From NCBI GenBank assembly GCA_016928435.1, contig JAFGKT010000034.1:1-64000 (forward strand): 64,000 bases of DNA, written 5' to 3'. The notes beneath the pieces were generated by a model, which had not been told where the DNA came from, did no database searches, and was given only the letters and a program-made list of their open reading frames with translations. The position numbers and the translations under genes were made by a program. Origin of the DNA: Sedimentisphaerales bacterium. Lineage in GTDB: Bacteria; Planctomycetota; Phycisphaerae; Sedimentisphaerales; SM23-30. This document shows positions 60,119 to 64,000 of this stretch, one piece after another (the stretch's first letter is position 1; each line of letters starts with the position of its first letter).

Positions 60119-61108
60119 TCAAAAGCGCACCGAGGTACTCAATGTCGCGAATAAGCCGTCCGAAAACGAAATTTGATTGTCACCTCGGTCATCATAATCG
60201 TCGCCCTCATACATGAACCGGTCAAAACCGTATCCGCACTGCAGATCAATGCTCAATGCCTCTGTTATCTGCCAAGTTATTCCGCCGGCTAATTGCTTCT
60301 GGTAAAAAAACAGACCGTCATCATCGTCTTCACGCTCCGACCGCAAATACATCTCATTGAACCATCGAAAACCGCCATAAAGCGAAAAACTTTCCGTAAG
60401 CTCATAGCTCACTCTAGTGTTTACTGTGCGAGGAAACACATAGCTCCCCTCAACACTCCAATTCGGCAACGGCCGCCAATATACCATAGCAAAAGGAATG
60501 CCCAGTACACCGCGAAAATCTCTGCTCACGGGCCATTGATAAGCAACCCCCGGCAAAGGTACATGCTCAAGAAAATCGCGCCGATTCGAGTAATCCAGAA
60601 AAAACAGCCATGCGCCATCATCCTCAGTTTTAATTCGCAGCATCGCCGTGGCACCAACCACAATTTCGTCTCCGCTGTCGAAAGGCTTATCGCTCGGCGA
60701 ACTCACCGAAATACGTATCCCTGTAATTGCCCCATCGCTGATCTGCCTGCGATAATAACCCGCCAAATCAATATCCCAAAAATGGCCCGGCAATTGCTCG
60801 CCAGTATCCGGCAGCAAAGCCGCTGATTGAATATCAATAACTCCCACCGAAGGCGTGAAAACTAGCTCCGATTCCTCATTTTGCTGGATCGGCAACTGCA
60901 AAGCGAGATCGTGCCCCAGTGCCATAAAATCAGCGTCTTGCCGCTTAATGCCCACCTCGCTAAATAAATGAAAATCATATTCAACAGCCTGACGAACCTG
61001 CCCTACCCTGGGACCAAGCCACCCTTCACCACGGCTCTGCCCATACAACAACCGCGAACATGATGCGACAAACAGTAATACGACAACCAAGCTAATTCGT
61101 GTTTTCAT
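60119..61108 (-). CDS. Outer-membrane beta-barrel-like protein
   Basis: Not assigned to a known family. The 329-residue product (from MKTRIS at 61108) has a signal peptide; VASC at residues 16-19 is a possible lipobox, with an alternative cleavage after LLYG. Many alternating amphipathic strands with aromatic ends (for example GVAYQWPV and WSVEGSYVF) follow. It ends in VRF, the C-terminal Phe common in outer-membrane barrels. An MSM-extended frame upstream is less likely. It is followed by the 182-bp repeat. Confidence 0.7.
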   Translation of the reverse strand: MKTRISLVVVLLFVASCSRLLYGQSRGEGWLGPRVGQVRQAVEYDFHLFSEVGIKRQDADFMALGHDLALQLPIQQNEESELVFTPSVGVIDIQSAALLPDTGEQLPGHFWDIDLAGYYRRQISDGAITGIRISVSSPSDKPFDSGDEIVVGATAMLRIKTEDDGAWLFFLDYSNRRDFLEHVPLPGVAYQWPVSRDFRGVLGIPFAMVYWRPLPNWSVEGSYVFPRTVNTRVSYELTESFSLYGGFRWFNEMYLRSEREDDDDGLFFYQKQLAGGITWQITEALSIDLQCGYGFDRFMYEGDDYDDRGDNQISFSDGLFATLSTSVRF

Positions 61109-61165
61109 CGACATGGCTTGCTCCATCAATTAATCAACGGCAATATCTCACGTAAAACAGTATAT

Positions 61166-62011
61166 TTAGAATACCTTCTTATAGACATGGCAATAAGGCG
61201 TTTTACCATTCTTCTCGTAATAATCTTGATGATATTGTTCAGCAGGCCAAAACTTACCCGCTGGACAAACCTCCGTCTTCACATCATACCCCTTTTGTTT
61301 GAGAATTGCAACCATCGCCAAAGCCGTTTCCTTCTGTTGCTCATCCAGATAAAACACAGCCGAGCGATATTGAAGACCAATGTCCGGCCCTTGACGATTC
61401 AACTGCGTGAAATCATGAGTTTCAAAAAACAGCTTAACAAGCTTTTCATAGCTCGTTTTGGAAGGATCAAAAACCACCTCCACCGCCTCAGCGTGTCCGG
61501 TCGCTCCAGTACACACCTCACGATAAGTCGGATTGTCTCTGATCCCTCCGGTATAACCGACTCTAGTACTAATAACTCCCGCAGCCCGTTGGAAATGATA
61601 TTCTGTCCCCCAAAAACAACCCGAAGCGAAAATAGCGCGCCCCTGCTCCGTCTCATCCAAAGCCACAAAATCCAGGGAAATCGAATTAACACAATAGCGA
61701 GTATTATTAGGCGTTAGTTTTTCCCCAACAAAAACATGCCCCAAATGCCCGTCGCAATTGGCGCAGACTATCTCGGTACGAACTCCGTCAGCGTCAGGAA
61801 CTTGTTTCACCGCACCTTCAATTTGGTCATCAAAACTAGGCCAGCCGCAATCGGAAGCAAACTTGGCTGTATGCTCAAACAATCGCGCACCACACCGCCT
61901 GCAAGTATAGTATCCTTTTTCAAAATGATCATAGTACCTACCCGTGAAAGGCCGTTCGGTACCTTTATGAACAATAACTTGTTCTTCTTCCGCGGTCAGC
62001 TTCTTATGCAT
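61166..62011 (-). CDS. msrBA: Bifunctional peptide methionine sulfoxide reductase MsrB-MsrA
   Basis: Repairs both stereoisomers of methionine sulfoxide. The 281-residue fusion has MsrB first. Its two zinc CxxC pairs (CRRC and CANC) and the catalytic Cys in RYCVNS lie before residue 112. MsrA follows, with catalytic GCFWGTEYHFQ and GYTGG. The C-terminus has YHQDYYEKNG and a Cys near the end that may resolve the disulfide. The domain order B-A differs from the more common A-B fusion. It is a single minus-strand gene. Confidence 0.93.
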   Translation of the reverse strand: MHKKLTAEEEQVIVHKGTERPFTGRYYDHFEKGYYTCRRCGARLFEHTAKFASDCGWPSFDDQIEGAVKQVPDADGVRTEIVCANCDGHLGHVFVGEKLTPNNTRYCVNSISLDFVALDETEQGRAIFASGCFWGTEYHFQRAAGVISTRVGYTGGIRDNPTYREVCTGATGHAEAVEVVFDPSKTSYEKLVKLFFETHDFTQLNRQGPDIGLQYRSAVFYLDEQQKETALAMVAILKQKGYDVKTEVCPAGKFWPAEQYHQDYYEKNGKTPYCHVYKKVF

Positions 62012-62326
62012 AGCCCTATTGCCTCAGTATTTGTCATCTGTGTGTCCACCATCAAAAAACTACTATCACCCAGTTCCCCCCAAGCCCGCCACTGCCCAAA
62101 TTTACAATCTGCCATTGATTTTCTTGCAATATTAATGCGTCGGATGTATGTTATGGGAAAATTCGTCCGATCAAATTTTTCTCAGCAAGGACTGAAAACC
62201 GCTCAAAGAGGAGCATCAGGTAATACGACCTATTATAGGCAGCGATTCAGCCATAGTCGAGATAACCCAAGACACGAAAATCTGTGAATCGCAAAGCATC
62301 ATAAGTTCTTATGAGAAAATTATTTC
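62012..62326. other. Intergenic region upstream of the tRNA
   Basis: No gene is supported. The region must contain the msrBA promoter (leftward) and the tRNA promoter (rightward), but no -35/-10 pair is clear enough to mark. Confidence 0.4.
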
Positions 62327-62411
62327 GGAGGAGTGGCCGAGTGGCTTAAGGCGACGGTCTTGAAAACCGTTGTACCGCAAGGTACCGGGGGTTCGAATCC
62401 CTCCTCCTCCG
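62327..62411 (+). tRNA. tRNA-Ser (anticodon UGA)
   Basis: An 85-base class II tRNA. The acceptor GGAGGAG/CTCCTCC, D-arm GCCGAGTGGCTTAAGGC, anticodon TGA at 62361-62363 in stem ACGGT/ACCGT, a long variable arm (GTACCGCAAGGTAC) and TTCGAAT T-loop are all visible. The discriminator is G. CCA is not encoded. Confidence 0.97.
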
Positions 62412-62607
62412 CTTTATCAAATCGCTTTTTGGCAGCCCATCCTCAATATTGCCAAAAAGCGACCGCTGGGAAAAACGCCAAGACCTCCCAATCACACCGC
62501 CTTTCTTGGCAGAAAACCTCGTTATCAAGAATCCTCTTCTTTGCGATCCCTGCGGCCTGTCGCGGTGAATCTTCCCTAACCTGCCCCCACTTATTCGCGG
62601 ATGTACC

Positions 62608-62647
62608 AAAAAAAAGGGCTGCTTCCCATCAAGGAAAACAGCCCTTT
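62608..62647 (-). terminator. Rho-independent terminator of the porin gene
   Basis: AAAGGGCTG (62613-62621) pairs perfectly with CAGCCCTTT (62639-62647). On the minus strand it is followed by eight T's. It lies about 30 bases after the porin stop codon. Confidence 0.92.
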
Positions 62648-62677
62648 GACTTTAACTTACGTCTTTGCGACGCGACC

Positions 62678-63985
62678 TTAGAAGGTCAACACCCAAGAGT
62701 GTTGGATGCGGAAGTCGTCACCGTCATCTTGGTTGATGTAGTCGGTGTTGTGATAGCTTACTTCCAGTCCGGTCCAGAGATACGAACTGAGGTAGTACTT
62801 CACATTGCCATAGTAGTATTGGTTCTCGTTCATCATACCGGCATTCAAGTCGGCATCACGAGGATCAACAAAACCAACACCACCGGCAAAAGCCATTACA
62901 CCGGCTGCCGGAGCGGGCTTCCAACCCAATTCGATCCAACCACCAAAAACTTCGATTTCTTCAACACCGGTGCCTACAACGGCAATACCGTTGGCGGTAC
63001 CAGCATGACTGTCGTAGTTCTCGCCCCAGAACAATTCGGTGGCGATACCAAGGTCTTCCCAGATCGGGGCATGGAAGTCAACATTCAGCGACCAGGTGTG
63101 AACATTGTCATCATCGCCAGGATAGGCCAAATCGACTTCTTCTTCACCCAGGTGACCACTCATGCCAATTTCCATTTCGCCTGCGCGATAACCAACGCGG
63201 GCTTCAAAAGTGCCAATACCGGAATCAACACCATCGTCAACCAGGAAACCATCCACGTCAGAACCAGTCTCACGCAACCAAGCTACCTGACCGATGATCA
63301 CTGAATCATCCGCCAGCGTCCACCATTTGTCAAAACGGAAGCCAGGATAACGGAAGCCAGGATTGCCGCACATTGCGCCATAGGCGAAGTTCAGAGTGTC
63401 AGGGAACAACGGGGAAAGAATTTCCCAGTCTTGACCCGCACGGAACATCCAGTCTGCGCCAGTGATATCGAGATACGCCTTACGTACACGAAGGTCACCG
63501 CCCCAGAAGTCCGTTTCCACAACACCGCGAACGCGAAGGTCGCAAATGTTCGGAGCCGTAATGATCGCACCCAAACGAGTCTGAGCCGCGGTGAAACCAA
63601 TCTGGTCATCACTGCGACTGATCGTCGATTCGGGCAGTGCCATCGGGCACATATCGCCGCCAACGTGAGCGCTGTCATCCCAGATCACGTCAGCTTTGAT
63701 ATAACCATAAGGCCTTACTGTCCAACCAGCGGGAAGAATCAAGGTGCCGCCGGCATCCTGAGCAGCAGCCGGGGCCGGGCCCATAGCTTCTGCCAATTGT
63801 TGCTGGTACTGCCAATTGGAGTCATTACGCATCTCCTGCAATTCGGCACGTAACGCAGCGATTTCTTGCTGGGCCTGAGTCAATTCTGCGCGAATATCAT
63901 CATCAGCCACAGCCGCGTTGCCGCTAATCACAAGCGTCAACGCCATACTCAAAAACAATCCTACCAATACATTTCGCTTACCCAT
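62678..63985 (-). CDS. Porin-like outer-membrane protein with N-terminal coiled coil
   Basis: A 435-residue protein with a signal peptide (cleavage after AVA near residue 27). A short coiled coil (DDIRAELTQAQQEIAALRAELQEM) is followed by a beta-barrel with many amphipathic strands, ending in WVLTF with the C-terminal Phe signal. This layout is that of planctomycete/DcaP-like trimeric porins. The ATG at 63985 is preceded by AGGAG (7-base spacing) at the very end of the window; an in-frame GTG two codons earlier is less likely. It probably forms a general or sugar channel. Its promoter is outside the window. Confidence 0.85.
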   Translation of the reverse strand: MGKRNVLVGLFLSMALTLVISGNAAVADDDIRAELTQAQQEIAALRAELQEMRNDSNWQYQQQLAEAMGPAPAAAQDAGGTLILPAGWTVRPYGYIKADVIWDDSAHVGGDMCPMALPESTISRSDDQIGFTAAQTRLGAIITAPNICDLRVRGVVETDFWGGDLRVRKAYLDITGADWMFRAGQDWEILSPLFPDTLNFAYGAMCGNPGFRYPGFRFDKWWTLADDSVIIGQVAWLRETGSDVDGFLVDDGVDSGIGTFEARVGYRAGEMEIGMSGHLGEEEVDLAYPGDDDNVHTWSLNVDFHAPIWEDLGIATELFWGENYDSHAGTANGIAVVGTGVEEIEVFGGWIELGWKPAPAAGVMAFAGGVGFVDPRDADLNAGMMNENQYYYGNVKYYLSSYLWTGLEVSYHNTDYINQDDGDDFRIQHSWVLTF

Positions 63986-64000
63986 ACACACACTCCTTTC

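Noticed and set aside
59937-60176. Possible small conserved protein containing MKPDNVNQEKVR
   Set aside because: It lies inside the 182-bp repeat, its upstream codons change mainly at first and second positions between copies, and the frame ends differ. It is better explained as a noncoding element.
1-64000. CRISPR arrays, insertion sequences, prophage or microcompartment shell genes
   Set aside because: None were visible: no regular direct-repeat arrays, no transposase or integrase domains and no BMC-domain proteins among the readable genes.

Overview
The window looks like a chromosomal segment of a Planctomycetota bacterium, most likely class Phycisphaerae. The evidence is a LEPR-XLL-type N-terminal motif on a secreted subtilase (about 31.7 kb), a PEP-CTERM protein (48.6 kb), a parallel beta-helix protein ending in dockerin-like calcium loops (51.2 kb), long chains of PPC domains, and a bifunctional RhaEW-type rhamnulose-1-phosphate aldolase/dehydrogenase. 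No rRNA, CRISPR array, intact IS or prophage is visible. One tRNA-Ser(UGA) is present.

Layout. 0.2-13.5 kb: L-rhamnose catabolism on the + strand (rhaI, a giant secreted IPT/MAM-like protein, rhaB, a PHP protein, an unusual 542-aa medium-chain dehydrogenase, an aldolase-only paralog, then the aldolase-SDR fusion rhaEW). 13.9-18.6 kb: a PilZ protein, then a G-rich cassette bracketed by two near-identical 52-bp REP-like palindromes, holding an orphan DNA methyltransferase and two tandem secreted paralogs with Cys-rich tails. 18.7-21 kb: an alpha/beta-hydrolase and an AEC transporter. 21.3-27.3 kb: a caspase-like/C13 peptidase with seven PPC domains and an adjacent protein made only of seven PPC domains. 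27.4-31.1 kb: ppx-ppk1 polyphosphate operon. 31.6-35.8 kb: LEPR-XLL subtilase. 35.9-41.8 kb: transketolase with a Cys cluster in its linker, a pfkB-PHP-dapA-membrane protein gene set, and an RRM RNA-binding protein. 42.2-48.4 kb: fucose/arabinose-type isomerase, FGGY kinase, PocR-AraC regulator and a DUF5107 protein. 48.6-54.1 kb: PEP-CTERM protein, GAF histidine kinase, beta-helix protein. 54.5-62 kb: 6-phosphogluconolactonase, HAD protein, then a minus-strand run of TspO, a TIGR01777-type epimerase, Bcp, class II photolyase and two flavin-reductase-like PPOX proteins, followed by an outer-membrane protein and MsrBA. 62.3-64 kb: tRNA-Ser and a porin-like protein whose ribosome-binding site is the last thing in the window.

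Together the genes describe a saprophyte that takes apart deoxy-sugar-containing polysaccharides, feeds the products through kinase/isomerase/aldolase routes into central carbon metabolism (transketolase, 6-phosphogluconolactonase), and exports many large repeat proteins. The most unusual non-genic signal is a 182-bp repeat, present as two full-length copies 58 kb apart plus a 42-bp truncated copy. It always lies just downstream of a stop codon in the same orientation. In both full copies it begins with a perfect hairpin plus T-run. Its substitution pattern does not look like coding sequence.
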